NCBI GenBank assembly: GCA_029339505.1
Contig: JAQISU010000041.1
Span: 5,775,001 to 5,839,000, forward strand
DNA length: 64,000 bases
Origin: Unio delphinus
Taxonomy: Eukaryota > Mollusca > Bivalvia > Unionida > Unionidae
Direction: 5' to 3'
Under the pieces are notes generated by a model. It saw nothing but the letters and a program-made list of their open reading frames with translations, did no database searches and had not been told where the DNA came from. The translations under genes and the position numbers were made by a program. Below, one piece after another: positions 27,470 to 39,815 of the stretch (its first letter is position 1; the number at the start of each line of letters is the position of its first letter).

Positions 27470-29610
27470 TATATAATAATAATAAACTCAAGCAACACAT
27501 AGTGTCTGAATAGAACACATCTGGATAATAACGCCTCTCATATAATATTAAACAAGCCTCAAGAACAAATAGTTATATTAACCATTGGTGGAAATAATTG
27601 CTCAGGCTCAATGGCCCTCCACTTTAAAAGTGTATTAAAGTTAATGAAAAAAACATTGTATCACAGTAGTCTTTAATACCTCAAGTAGCTAAACTTGCTA
27701 ATATGGTTCTTTGATGAGAAACAGTCTTGTACTAACCAGGCTGAACAAGACTGTATTTGAACTGCTCTCGTGAAATTCATTGATTCGCCTCTCATATAAG
27801 ACCTGCTTCATCTTTGAATTAACCATGCCAGGCAGAATCAGTGAAATAATTGCTCTTTCAGTGGACCCAAACAACCTGCGGTTCAGATAAGATAGGTCTG
27901 TATCATCACTTATGATGGCCCCTACTTCATTGCCAAGAACAGGCTCCTATTCATGGAGATAACTTCTAGTTTTTAGTTAAAATGTTTTAGCCTAGAAGTC
28001 TGGATTTGTGAGGTAGTAGTAGTTCTCCTAAGATATTTTGATCAGGTATTACTGAAGAATCATTACCGTACTAGCAAAAACTTGTTTTCTTTTTGTCTTT
28101 ATTTCATGTAAGTGTGTGTTATAGAGATTTTACATTGGGTTGGTTTCTTTTGCCTAAAATTAGTAAAATCATGTAAAATAAAATTAAATTAATACTAAAA
28201 TTTTCAGCAATTTCAAATACTGCTTTAGTCGTACATGACAAGAAAAAAATCCTATACTATCTTTCCAGCTGCTTTTATAAAAATTCATTTATCTCTTTCA
28301 CGCTCAATACAATAAAACTGTCTACAAGGGACATCCAATAGACTAAAAAGATTGCCGTAGTTTTGCGCATATAACGCGCCTACGTGTATAACGTGCACAT
28401 GCAGAAATTCCGTCTTTGTGTAAAAAATATATTGGATTGCGTGCCCATGCATATACTGCGCGATAACCAACACAGGCCTGCCGGAACACAGGACTGCATA
28501 AGGTGCCTAATCTGATATGCGTTACGAGACTGTTTATCGTCTCTCCCTCACCATCCAGCGATTTAACGCCGGCGCCTTTATCCCTTTCTGCTCGTAATAA
28601 ATACCGGTATTACCGGTACAGTAGTAAATATCACGTCATAATATTTTTCGCGTAAACAGAGACAAAATAGCAACTGCAGTAAAACTACGTGTATTTACTG
28701 GTTTCCTCTTATTTCTGGCTGGAATGCACGCATATCGGTATAGGGATGTTAATATCGATTTTTTTTTCTCCAAAAAACCGATTATCGTTTGTAGAAATCC
28801 GATTTTAAACCGATTATCGGTTTTTGTCCCACATTGAAATTACAAGAAATATATTTTTATAATGCAAGTTAGTGTATGCGTCGTGCGAATAAAAGATATT
28901 CATTACATATCATAACGTACAGACGTGCAAGCGGCACAACACTGTGTCAACTTCAAATTGTTTATTTTCTACTTAAAGATTTGAATAAACCTCATTTATA
29001 TTGTATGTGTATGAAAAAAAATCTTTTATTAATTGTCACCGGTTATTAGGGTGGTTGCGCGAAATTCATCGATGTGCTTTTGGCTGTTAAAAAAAAAAGG
29101 GAAAAAGCGCTTATGCATATACCATGTGGGTGGGTGTGTGTGCGCTGATTGTAAAAACGCGTATAATGTGCACGTTATATGTCCGAAAATATGGTGTTTA
29201 AAATGGATTCATAAGGACTCTAAACACCTGTCTGTGAGGGGATATCCAAGGGACTATAAAAACATTCTTAAAGGGGCATAAGGGACACACTGGGACTACA
29301 AATATGGGATTAACAGGATTGCTAAACCTATCTTTAGGGAAAACACAGAGACTAAAAATCTAGCCTCAATTTAGATCTTAAGTGACTACATAAACATATT
29401 CATATGTATATAATTTGTACAGTGATGTGCATTTTCCTATAACTAACAATGGAAGCTTCCATATACTGATATTACATATTATATAAATCTGCATGCTTTC
29501 TTGACAAAATATATGGAATGAAAACTCCATAGACATGCTTTGGAACATTGCACCCATCTTTTTTTCTTTTACAGTTTTTTATATTTACATTTCTAAAATT
29601 GCCTTATATT
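27470..29610. other. Intron sequence with a possible hAT-type end
   Basis: No coding signal. At 28741 TAGGGATGTTAATATCGATT, followed by CCGATTATCG repeats, looks like a hAT terminus, but no matching right end was found. 28360-28480 and 29080-29190 share weak inverted similarity (CGTGTATAACGTGCACATG / complement of CGCGTATAATGTGCACG). Confidence 0.4.
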
Positions 29611-29614
29611 CAGC

Positions 29615-29960
29615 CTAATTAGACCAATATTGTAATGTAATACCATTAAAACCTAATGCATAATGCCCCACTAGTATTGTAATAGCATACCACTTTACAT
29701 AGTGCCCCACTAGTATGGTAATAGCCAGACATGATTTTTCTCCGTTTTAAAGCAAAATTCCACTTTTCTCCTTACATGAATCCAATTTTTTTTAATATAT
29801 AGTCCGTTTTTGTAAATCGTGTCCGATCCGAGTTTTCTAGTATTACATAATGTCCCAACAGTATTGTAATGGCATGCCATTAAACCTATACAAAATACCA
29901 AACTAGTATTGTAATAGCATACCACTTTACAGAGTGCCCCACTAGTATGGTAATAGCCAG
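29615..29960. repeat. Satellite family ~45 bp, left block
   Basis: Units carry ATAATGCCCCACTAGTATTG and AATAGCATACCA. This is the same family as 34140-34320 and 35405-36650. A ~115-bp block beginning CCAGACATGATTTTTCTCCG is found twice (29725 and 29953), interrupting the array. Confidence 0.8.
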
Positions 29961-30015
29961 ACATGATTTTTCTCCGTTTTAAAGCGAAATTCCGCTTTTC
30001 TCCTTACATGAATCC

Positions 30016-30017
<2 letters not shown>

Positions 30018-30058
<41 letters not shown>
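30018..30058. repeat. (AT)n microsatellite
   Basis: About 20 AT dinucleotides, within the second copy of the CCAGACATG block. Confidence 0.95.
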
Positions 30059-30062
<4 letters not shown>

Positions 30063-30270
30063 GTTTTTGTAAATCGTGTCCGATCCGAGTTTTCCGGTTT
30101 TTAACCGGTCTGTTTAGTCCCATTCCGCAACGACCCATGTAACGTATTCGCTCCATATATTAGTTAGCCCACGACTCTCGTAAAGAGTATTCTGATTGGT
30201 CAAAAGTTTAAATTCATCCAATGAATCTTCATGTGAAGGAAACTGTTGGCAACGGAAAGAAGACGCGTGC

Positions 30271-30736
30271 TGGTATAACGGTACCAATTGCGCATGACCA
30301 GGTGGGCGGTGCATAAGGTGTAGGGTCCATTGCAGTCCAAAGTAAACAACAACACGAGCTTTGATTGGTGGATTATGTAAGAGTTGTACTTTCTGTTAGG
30401 CTTAAAAAATAGTTTAGCCTCTTGGCAACATGTGAATTTATGTTAATTCCTATATAGATCATATTTTGTATTTTTTATGATTTTTTGAAAATGTAATACA
30501 CATGACTGAAAATAGGTATGTTGTGACTAGATAACTCATACCCCTGTCTAGTTCCAGCAGAGTTATCTCTCTTAAATGCAATGGAGTACCTGGTTTTGTC
30601 ATCATCAAATTGACAATCTAACATTGTTCTCTATAACAGTGTGTGAGATGCACGCTAAATTAGGATAGAAAATATATTTATCTCTCCAGATATTAGCATT
30701 GAGGTCTATGGAAAAACAATTGGTACCGTGATACCT
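30271..30736. mobile_element. 466-bp MITE, copy 1
   Basis: The ends are inverted: GGTATAACGGTACCAATTG at left and CAATTGGTACCGTGATACC at right (one mismatch). It differs from copy 2 (32775-33240) at three positions and has the same length. No coding capacity. The superfamily is not assigned because no target duplication is evident. Confidence 0.85.
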
Positions 30737-32774
30737 AAAAGATAATACCAGCTTCACAGTGTATCCATAGTAACGAGTATATATAGACACCACTTCTATA
30801 CTGTCATAGTGTCATTTGGTTAAACAATGGATATTGAGATGTTTTGGTCTAATATTGACAGACTTTTACATAGAAAATGTACAAAATAACACACATTAGC
30901 TTTGGAATGGGGCTTTTGTAACTATATCTATAGCATATATAGACTGATTGCTTTGTGACTGTGTAGTAAGCTCCAATATTAGCATACAGGCAAAAAAAAA
31001 AGGTTATATAAAGTTAATATAGTTAATTTTAGCCAAAGTATTGACTATTTTATGCGCAAAAGATGAAAAATCATGGATAAAATACAACTTTTTTGTTCTT
31101 GTAAAGCATGTTATAGAGAAGATAGAGGACATTCCTGGCCAATGTGTAGATAGTTCACTTGTATCATAAAGAATATTCTGGTATAAGTATTTTAGGTAGT
31201 TTGCTAAAGATATGGTATTCCTTCCTATTTTGATTTTGATTGTCCTGCTCTAATTGTCTTTTTTTGTAAACTTTTGTGTCTTTAAATTATAAATGCGATT
31301 CTCTAGTTAGTTACATAATCATTCTTGAGGTCTCCACTACATATATAATCCTGGATTTTAGGTTCTCGCTTTATCGGTAATACATTTTTGGATAATTTAA
31401 TTGCATTGAAGTTAATACATGTGTTTCTGAAGTCATCTGTATAACATGGAGAATATACAGTGGAGAAAATGAGAAGTACAAACTTTATGTATACAATTCA
31501 GTTATCTCCCTTACACCAGACCTACCTAAAATTTCAATAGATAAAACCCCACAATTTAGGTGAGTTTGTATGAAAATCAAGATAAGTTTTTTGAATTATC
31601 ATATTTGCCCATGGTCTTGATGCAAATTGAACTAGAAGTACTTTAATAATTTTTCCCAGTAAAGTTTAAAAGTTTGAAAACTGATCAAACATGCTTTGTT
31701 TGTTTTAGGTATTTTTTCTGTCTAACAGAAGCCCATTATTGTTAATTTCTTATTTAGAAAAAATATAACTTATATGCATCTATATTATCTACATTATTCC
31801 CCCTTTTATATTAGCTAGGAATGAACACCATGTCACCTGATATTTGGTGCCTGTAAGGGATGTTATAGCACAGGTGCCTTGGAATTGTATTTGCACCTAT
31901 GATCCACTGCTGCCTTATATTTTCCAAGATAATGTTATCAAGCTCTCACTTCTCATTTTTCTCATTGCTGCTTTTGTCTCCTTTAATTCCATTATCATAC
32001 GCTACATCTCCCATTTAGATACACACTTTTCTCCTGTTTTTAAATCCATTGGACTCACTATACTCATTGTTAAACTTTAGCCTTTTTCTGTATTCAAGTA
32101 AACATTTTCACACACAAATCCATGATAACCCCTTACAAAAGCTGTTATCTACTTTGTTTGGTGTCAGATTGGCTTATTGCATCAATTGTATGCACTACAG
32201 AAAGGAGGGAAGCTTTCTATTTGTATGACAAAGAGGCTGGGTAGCTTGACCTTTGTGTGAGGACTAGAGGTTAGTGACCTCTTGCATATGCAGACAGTGT
32301 AAAGTGTTCAAAGCTGATACTTTATAATTAGATTGGGCCATGTCCACCTGTCCTTGTTGTTACTTTCTGTGTTTGTGACACAAATATAAGTCCTTTACTT
32401 TATATCAAAATGTCTCTTTAAGAGTAGAACTGGTACATGTTAACTAGTGCATTGACCTTTGACCTTACTATTACATAATATGACATAATGTGATTTATCC
32501 CATATCACCAAAGTGAAGTATGATAAGTGCTAATATGAATAAAACACAACTCATAGTTAAAAGAATTCATTTTATTTCAAAAGATGAGTTTGATAGTGAA
32601 GCAAAAGTGTGAAAACAGGAGTTAAAACAGCTGAATAACATTTCTATACACAATCATATAAAACATAGCTTAGTACTTCATAAAATTGTTTTTGACAAGC
32701 GAGACTAAGTACACTTGTTAGTTATATAGTCCCGAGCTATTTCACAGATTATTGGAAAAATCAAGGTTTGCTAT
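30737..32774. other. Intron sequence between the two MITE copies
   Basis: AT-rich, no repeats or coding signals recognised. The only open frame over 70 codons (31844-32080) has no family resemblance. Confidence 0.5.
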
Positions 32775-33240
32775 AGGTATAACGGTACCAATTGCGCATG
32801 ACCAGGTGGGCGGTGCATAAGGTGCAGGGTCCATTGCAGTCCAAAGTAAACAACAACACGAGCTTTGATTGGTGGATTATGTAAGAGTTGTACTTTCTGT
32901 TAGGCTTAAAAAATAGTTTAGCCTCTTGGCAACATGTGAATTTATGTTAATTCCTATACAGATCATATTTTGTATTTTTTATGATTTTTTGAAAATGTAA
33001 TACACATGACTGAAAATAGGTATGTTGTGACTAGATAACTCATACCCCTGTCTAGTTCCAGCAGAGTTATCTCTCTTAAATGCAATGGAGTACCTGGTTT
33101 TGTCATCATCAAATTGACAATCTAACATTGTTCTCTATAACAGTGTGTGAGATGCACGCTAAATTAGGATAGAAAATATATTTATCTCTCCAGATATTAG
33201 CATTGAGGTCTATGGAAAAACAATTGGTACCGTGATACCT
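32775..33240. mobile_element. 466-bp MITE, copy 2
   Basis: Same orientation, length and TIRs as copy 1, with >99% identity by direct reading. Either both are recent insertions or one arose by duplication. The flanks (CTAT on the left, GCTTGCAAAA on the right) differ from those of copy 1, which favours separate insertion. Confidence 0.85.
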
Positions 33241-34135
33241 GCTTGCAAAAAAAAAAAAATGGCGTTCCAAAATTGTTGAGAGAGACGATGACACTAAAAG
33301 TTTAGATAAAGGTTTAATAGAAACTTAAGTAAATGGGAATGGTTGGAAGGAATTGTCAACGGAAATTTAGTTGGTCATTTTATAAGAAAACAACGCTCGA
33401 GGACCGGCATTTTGTGACCTAGGCAATAAAGATACACATTACCAAAGTCATGGTTGAAATACTGGAACCGCACCTACAAATAAAGTTGCATACGGAAAAA
33501 ATGAAGCCCTCTGTCACAATATGTGCACTGCATGTCGCTAATACAAGCTGTTGCTTGAAAGGGAATGCTCTCGTTGAGAAGGAAAAGAATCGATTGCACA
33601 TTGAGCCAACAAAATCATTGGTGACAAAACGGAATACAAAAGAAATCTTTCATAAAGCCGCAAAAAGAGCTAAACTGGCATATCAGCAGGTTGTGGGCAA
33701 AAATACATGTGAATATATGGGATTATTTTTATATCGGTGATGTATTTAGATGTTTATTTTACATATTTGTTATGAAAAGAGAGAAGTGTAATATGTTGTC
33801 AGCAAAAAGTGCTTAATTATTGACTTAATTACGATGTGAACACTGACATGCACATGAAAAAACTTCAGTACCAATAGTAGTGGAGAAGAAATTAATGTGA
33901 CAATAAATATTGTATCATTAACAGTTGAACTTTTTTGGTAAGTTTGTTAGTTTTTCAAATGATTATTTTGTTACATATTATGATCATAAGTTTTTCATGC
34001 ATGTAAAATTAATTTTTAATCTGGGACATTTGGCCCCTGCAGGGGTGCTGCCCCTCGAGACCCCGTTGGTGGAGTACCCCCAAACCACCCTTTCACATTT
34101 TCAGTGTTTTTTTGGGAGAACAAAATCGTGTCTGA
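33241..34135. other. Intron sequence, unassigned
   Basis: A 96-codon frame (33450-33740, rich in Lys and Arg near its end) has no recognisable domain. A GC-rich patch (34028-34090) with GGCCCCTGCAGGGGTGCTGC could fold as a hairpin. I cannot name either. Confidence 0.4.
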
Positions 34136-34139
34136 AAAG

Positions 34140-34320
34140 CATACCTTTAAAACCTATACATAATGCTCTATTCTTATTGTAAACATATAACATTAAAACC
34201 TATACATAATGCCCAACTAGTATTGTAATAGCATACCATTAAAACCAATCCATAATGCACCAACTGTGTTACATAATGTTTCAACAGTATTGTAATGGCA
34301 TGCCATTAAAACCTAATGGG
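34140..34320. repeat. Satellite family ~45 bp, middle block
   Basis: Four or so units with CATTAAAACCTATACATAAT and GTATTGTAATGGCATGCC. It is cut at its right side by a TIR element; the same family resumes after it at 35405. Confidence 0.85.
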
Positions 34321-35408
34321 TTGTTTTCACAGATGTCACGATTAAGTACGCAAATACCCACAATTCAACACACGCACACCTGCCGCCATTTTGAATCCCT
34401 AACAAACCGTTGTCAACATTAGTCATTATGTATATTCAAGAATAATAATCTGATTTAACTATTGATAAGGATATTTACTTCTTCGACACAATACATAGAT
34501 TATACTTGAATTTATGTGCACTATAGCACAAAAATAAAAATAAAGCTGGAAGTTCCCTTGCTTATATCGAAAGACAGAATAGTAAAGTAGAACCGTAATC
34601 GTGTATATTATTGATATCTAAGAAATGCACTTTTTGTTGTTGTTTACAAACAGACAATATTGACTTTTTTAAAAAGTCATTCGTATCATATCCCTAAGCT
34701 TGTCTTCTTGAAAGAGTATTTCCAGATCATGATTTTCTGGATACAATATCAGTCACGAATTAAAATTTCATAGCATGTCTTTTATGCTAGAAGTTTTATG
34801 TACAAATATTTTTCACGACAACATGTGTTCGTGCCATAGAATATTTGAGAAACCATTTTAAATAGTATATTCAAATATTGTATTTGTGGAGGGGATGGTG
34901 GACGTAGGCTTATACTAGAAAGCGATAACCGGTCAAAGAAGTTTCATCTTTAGTGTGTATTCAAACGAAACACGTGTCTGACGGAACATGACGTTGTTTC
35001 GAATGTCAAAACGATGTTTTTCTCAAATGCTTTAAGAAATATGAAATTATATATAAACAATTGGCTTTTAAACTTTAACGATAATCAAATGCTTGATTTA
35101 AGCCCGTGAAAATCGAAAATCATTACATGTTTATACTTGGTTGTATGTCCATTTCTTTATGCGTTTGTTTATTGATCAATTTATTTGTTTAGGAAAGAAT
35201 AACAAATATGGTTGAAATATATATATTTTACTTGAAGAAAACACGTAAAAAGTCACGCAATTCGATCTCACGAGGTTGATATGCACAACAGAATGTGATG
35301 CATCTTTCTATTCTTACTCACAAAATGAAATGTGCCGGTTATGTAGGATAGGGACTCAAAATGGCGGATATGCAAGTACACACGTTTTATGACGTCACAT
35401 GAAAACGG
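34321..35408. mobile_element. TIR element ~1.09 kb inserted in the satellite
   Basis: The left end (GTTTTCACAGATGTCAC, then CACACCTGCCGCCATTTTGA) matches the reverse complement of the right end (GTTTTCATGTGACGTCATA, then ATATCCGCCATTTTGAGTCC) over roughly 80 bp. Satellite units flank both sides, so the borders are known within a few bases. No transposase is recognisable. The superfamily is open. Confidence 0.72.
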
Positions 35409-36650
35409 ATACATAATGCCTCACTTGTATTGTAATATCATACCATTTAAACCAATCCATAATTTCACATTATTACAAAATGCCCCAACAGTATTGTAAT
35501 GGCATGCCATTAAAACCTATACATTGTGCTGTTTTAAGGCCAGTATTGTATCGACATGCCATTAAAACCTGTTCATAATTCTTCCCCAACAGCCTTGTAA
35601 TGGCATGTCATTAAGACCTATACAGTATGCCCCAATAATAGTGTAATGTCGTACCATTAAAACATGTACATAATGCCCCAACAATAATTATGGCATACCA
35701 TTAAAACATAATAATGCACCTACAATATTGCATTGGAATACCATTAAAACCTATACAAAATGCCCCAACAGTATTGTAATAGCATACCATTAAAACATAA
35801 TAATGCACCTACAATATTGCATTGGAATACCATTAAAACCTATACAAAATGCCCCAACAGTATTGTAATAGCATGCCATTAAAACATAATAATGCACCTA
35901 CAATATTGCATTGGAATACCATTAAAACCTATACAAAATGCCCCAACAGTATTGTAATAGCATGCCATTAAAACATAATAATGCACCTACAATATTGCAT
36001 TGGAATACCATTAAAACCTATACAAAATGCCCCAACAGTATTGTAATAGCATGCCATTAAAACATAATAATGCACCTACAATATTGCATTGGAATACCAT
36101 TAAAACCTATACAAAATGCCCCAACAGTATTGTAATAGCATGCCATTAAAACATAATAATGCACCTACAATATTGCATTGGAATACCATTAAAACCTATA
36201 CAAAATGCCCCAACAGTATTGTAATAGCATGCCATTAAAACATAATAATGCACCTACAATATTGCATTGGAATACCATTAAAACCTATACAAAATGCCCC
36301 AACAGTATTGTAATAGCATGCCATTAAAACCTGAATAATAAGCCTCAACAGTTGTGTAATGGTATGCCATTAAAACCTATGTATTGTGTTGTTTTAAGGC
36401 CAGTATTATAATGACATGCCATTAACACCTTCATATAATTCCCCCAACATTATTGTAATGGCATACCTTTAAAACTATATACAATGCCCCAAAATATTGT
36501 AATGGCATACCATTAAAACCTATACATTGTGTTGTTGTAAGGCCAGTATTGAAATGGCAGCCATTAATATCTATACATAGTGTTGTATGGTCAGTATTTT
36601 AATGGTTACCATTGAAACCTATGCATAATGTTGTTGCATAATGCCCCAAC
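35405..36650. repeat. Satellite family with 89-bp dimeric higher-order unit
   Basis: Seven almost identical 89-bp units (35701 onward, period exactly 89) combine two diverged ~45-bp monomers. One contains AATGCACCTACAATATTGCA, the other ATGCCCCAACAGTATTGTAA. Flanking monomers are more diverged. It ends 146 bp before the GPMARD exon. Confidence 0.93.
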
Positions 36651-36795
36651 AGAATCAGGGTTTTTACTGTTTATAATGATCGTGTGATGGCATTCTAGTG
36701 TCTGTGCTATTTGTGGTCATGTACACCATTACAGTGGCAGAGACGATGTTATCTACTTCATTTCCTTATTGTTATATGTAAATATTTGTTTCCAG

Positions 36796-36920
36796 TGTCT
36801 GGTACAATTGGACCAATGGCAAGGGATTTAGATGGATTAGTTTTGGCAACGAAGGCAATACTATGTGACTATATGTTTGAGTTGGACCGAAGCATCCCGC
36901 CTGTTCCATTTAGAGATGAG
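36796..36920 (+). CDS. FAAH-like exon with the GPMARD motif
   Basis: The exon is 125 nt, from TTTCCAG to GTTAGT. The first codon is completed by the G carried from position 16577 across a 20.2-kb intron. The reading is VSGTIGPMARDLDGLVLATK, then AILCDYMFELDRSIPPVPFRDE. GPMARD is the conserved amidase-signature helix start that packs against the catalytic loop. The run to PPVPFR matches FAAH 1 closely in order and spacing. The exon ends in phase 0. Confidence 0.95.
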
Positions 36921-37078
36921 GTTAGTATGATGGATACCTTCTGTTTCATTCAGAACATTTCATTAAAGCGCATAAATTGTCTTTGTAAGGTCTTGATATA
37001 TAGGTTTTAAGTACTGATTTCTTCATCAGATAGATTATCGTGATCATAATACATTAAGAGAACATTACTACCTCAGAT

Positions 37079-37314
37079 TGGGGGCCCGAGTGGTCTAAAG
37101 CACTGTTACGGATCACTGCCATCTCACCTCTGTGTGGGTTCAAGTCTTGGAATTGGCCAATGTGGGTATGTGAGAAAGCTTGCCAGTAGCTTCTCGTGGG
37201 TTGGTGGTTGTTTCCAGGGATTTTCCCGGGTTCTTCCTCCACCATTAATACTGGCCGCCATGTATAGCCTGTCTTATGCTAAAAAAAATGGCGTTAAACC
37301 CTACAACAACAACA
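37079..37314 (+). mobile_element. tRNA-derived SINE, copy 5, with target duplication
   Basis: This is the clearest full-length copy. The head is GGGGCCCGAGTGGTCTAAAG, with a pol III A box (TGGTCTAAAGCA) and B box (GGTTCAAGTCT). The body carries GTGAGAAAGCTTGCCAGTAG, the 3' end ATGGCGTTAAACCC, and a (CAA)n tail. The 12-bp duplication ACTACCTCAGAT flanks it at 37067-37078 and 37315-37326. Confidence 0.95.
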
Positions 37315-37329
37315 ACTACCTCAGATCCA

Positions 37330-38004
37330 GTACTCCCAAGCAGGTAAAGACATTTACCAAGCCTCTTGGCTTGTTTTAGCTTAGTTGTCTTCCCTTGGAT
37401 AGAGCAATTGGTGTTGAAATCTTGTCATTCATCAGTTGTTACTTCTGCTTGTACCTATTCAGTTTACTGTTTTGACATGTTTTACAGATATTGTTTTGTG
37501 CCTTTGAAGCACTGATATATACTAAACAAATCTGTTTCAATGTTCTACAATTATCTGATGTTGCCACAGCAATAACAAACGGGTATTTGTTAGGTCCTTC
37601 ATCTGGAGCCTTGAGCAGTGCCTTCAATAACAAATGCATCATCATCAAAGCAAACCGACGAGCTTTGGTCAAAGAAAGTCAGCAACAAACACAAATAAAG
37701 CATTGTCTCATTTTTTACAATGGTTAGAACATATTTATTGTGCAGCGAAACTTTCCTGCTTGCAAAAGAAACAAAAAAAAGGGGAAGAAGAAAAAAAAAC
37801 CAACAAAAAAACGTACGTACAGAGGACTCCTGTGTGGGTGATTTTCTGCGTCCCTGATGAAAAATTTGCATCCAAATACGCATAATTCTGACTTTGTGAG
37901 ACCTCTGTGACAGTACAATTATTTACAGAACACTATTTTATCCAAACAATCTGAAACATTATCACTCACAGCACAGGATGAAACTACTTTACTGTCTATT
38001 CCAG
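37330..38004. other. Intron sequence
   Basis: No gene. Overlapping short frames on both strands (37439-37918) have no domain. A ~75-bp segment at 37820-37890 (GTACAGAGGACTCCTGT) resembles 54662-54740 inside the pogo-like element, so a small element may be shared. Confidence 0.4.
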
Positions 38005-38130
38005 ATATTCCAAAGCAAGAGGCCATTGAAAATTGGTTACTATGTTAATGATGGTTACCTGCAATCAGTCCCAGCATGCCAGAGGGTGGTGATGATGGCC
38101 AAAACAGCTTTGGAGGCTCAGGGCCATACA
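38005..38130 (+). CDS. FAAH-like exon, GYY strand and following helix
   Basis: The exon is 126 nt (42 codons, phase 0 at both ends), between TATTCCAG and GTAAGT. It reads IFQSKRPLKIGYYVNDGYLQ, then SVPACQRVVMMAKTALEAQGHT. The RPL-x-IGYY-x-x-D segment and the helix ending in LEA-x-GHT are the usual order in FAAH. The other two frames have stops, which fixes the frame. Confidence 0.94.
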
Positions 38131-38507
38131 GTAAGTTGTTAAAAAAATCTAGTAGTTTTTCACTGTAAAGCCATTTGTTTGCCTTTTAATATTGTAATGG
38201 TCACATATATTGTTCAAGGTTTATATTTATTTTAATTTAATACATACTTATTTCATTGCCTTTTTGTTCTTGGTTAATGAGAACCACAAATAATATTCAC
38301 ATCATTTATTCCTCACTTTCTTGAGTTTACATACTAGCCCAGTCTTGTTGGAGCATGCTTTGATATAAGGTGTCATTGTTTATAAGCCCTTGGTTATAAA
38401 AGTATGGCTTTGCTATGTACATATATTTACCTAGACTGCTCAAGCTTTAAACTGTACCTACCCAGTCGGTCAAGCCTGCCACTTTGATTCACTTGCTTTA
38501 AAGTTTG

Positions 38508-38973
38508 TCATAACATCGGATACAAACAGATTTGTGGAGAATACATGTACTATTTAAACAAGCTTGACAGGTTTTCATTTCCTTGTGAATAGCCCCATCC
38601 CCTTGGTAGCCTCAACAAGATGGCAACAGACTGTCCAAAATCTAGGCCAATTTAAGTACATGTACATGAAGCAAGTAAATAACAACTATGCAACCATGTT
38701 CTCATGCAGACATTGAATATCGTAATGTTCTTCATATCAGGATGTGACTGATGCAATATTTTAATGTGGGTTTTATTACACAAAGGTAACCAAAACGTAA
38801 TTTGTCAATATACAAGTGTATTTCACCCTGGTTTTGTCTTCATGTACTCAAATTTTCATTGTTTTCTCAAAGCGTAAATGCTACTCACTGACAACAGGTC
38901 ACCCCACTTAACATCTGCCTATGTCAACAAAATTTCCTCAGGCCCTAGGATGTCAACATAAACAGGTAGGACT
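38508..38973. mobile_element. Pogo-like element, 3' fragment
   Basis: This copy matches 55169-55678 over its whole length with substitutions and small indels (for example TAGCCTCAACAAGATGG and GTACATGTACATGAAGCA). It ends in GTCAACATAAACAGGTAGGACT, the right TIR of the element at 53977-55680. The left part is missing. Confidence 0.85.
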
Positions 38974-39654
38974 AACTTAAATGGACCATTACATTCAATG
39001 GTGTGCTGTCTTTTTTTGATGAATGTTCAACAACTTTAATTCGCTGATATAAAGGAGCCATGCATTGTTTTCTCATACTGTACTGGCCTTAGCTGGTTTT
39101 CAGACAGTATATTGTTCTCATGAAGAAATATTTCCCCCATATCTCACATGATTACCCAACTGAACTAGAGACTGTTATATAATCATAAGCTTGTAATGAA
39201 GCAATTAGGGCTTTTCAGAAGGTGAATTACTCTGCTTTCAACTTCAGTGTTTCAGCCAGGGTGTACTACAGAATGCTATTACAGGATGTACTGTTGTAGG
39301 ATTTACATAAAATAAACTACAAGTCTCACCAAAAGTGGTGCATATAAAATGAACAAAGCACTTTTTAAAACCTTTTAATCTGATTAGATGTGCCACTCAT
39401 TAAATACCAGAAATTATCAATAATTGTTTTGTTTAAAATGAACAAAATTCATCAAGGGATCTTTTCCATTTGCAACAGTTGCTATCCTTCACTTAGCTTA
39501 TCTTTCTTGTGCCTTCAAATTATATGGCAGAGCTTGGGAATATCCATAAATTAGTATGTACTCTGTCTATCCCATAATATTTTTCTAGAATAAACTCAAC
39601 CATATTAATAGATTATAATAGCATCAAATAAAATATGAAAACAAAAATTTGTTC

Positions 39655-39815
39655 TTGCTGTTGCTGTGGGTTTACTGTCTTTTTTCAGCACATGATAGGC
39701 TTTACATGGCAACCAGTTTCTTTGGTACAATTAGAACCCCTGGAAAAATGTCCAACCCATGCATAGATGTCATTGATCTGTAGTGGTGAGCACCTGAGAC
39801 TGCAGAGCCATCTAG
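39655..39815 (-). mobile_element. tRNA-derived SINE, copy 6, old and internally deleted
   Basis: Tail-side sequence (GTTGCTGTGGGTTTACTGTC, then TTCAGCACATGATAGGCTTT) and head-side sequence (GTCATTGATCTGTAGTGGTGAG) are both present, but the middle is shortened. It is the most diverged copy in the window. Confidence 0.65.

Noticed and set aside
28355..29195. Possible TIR element with GTATAACGTGCAC ends
   Set aside because: Inverted similarity is short and broken, and no target duplication is visible.
33450..33740. 96-codon frame rich in basic residues
   Set aside because: No family resemblance; probably chance or a decayed element.
37079..37160. Possible tRNA gene with A and B boxes
   Set aside because: It is the head of the SINE family and cannot form a proper acceptor stem; the same head recurs fused to the SINE body.
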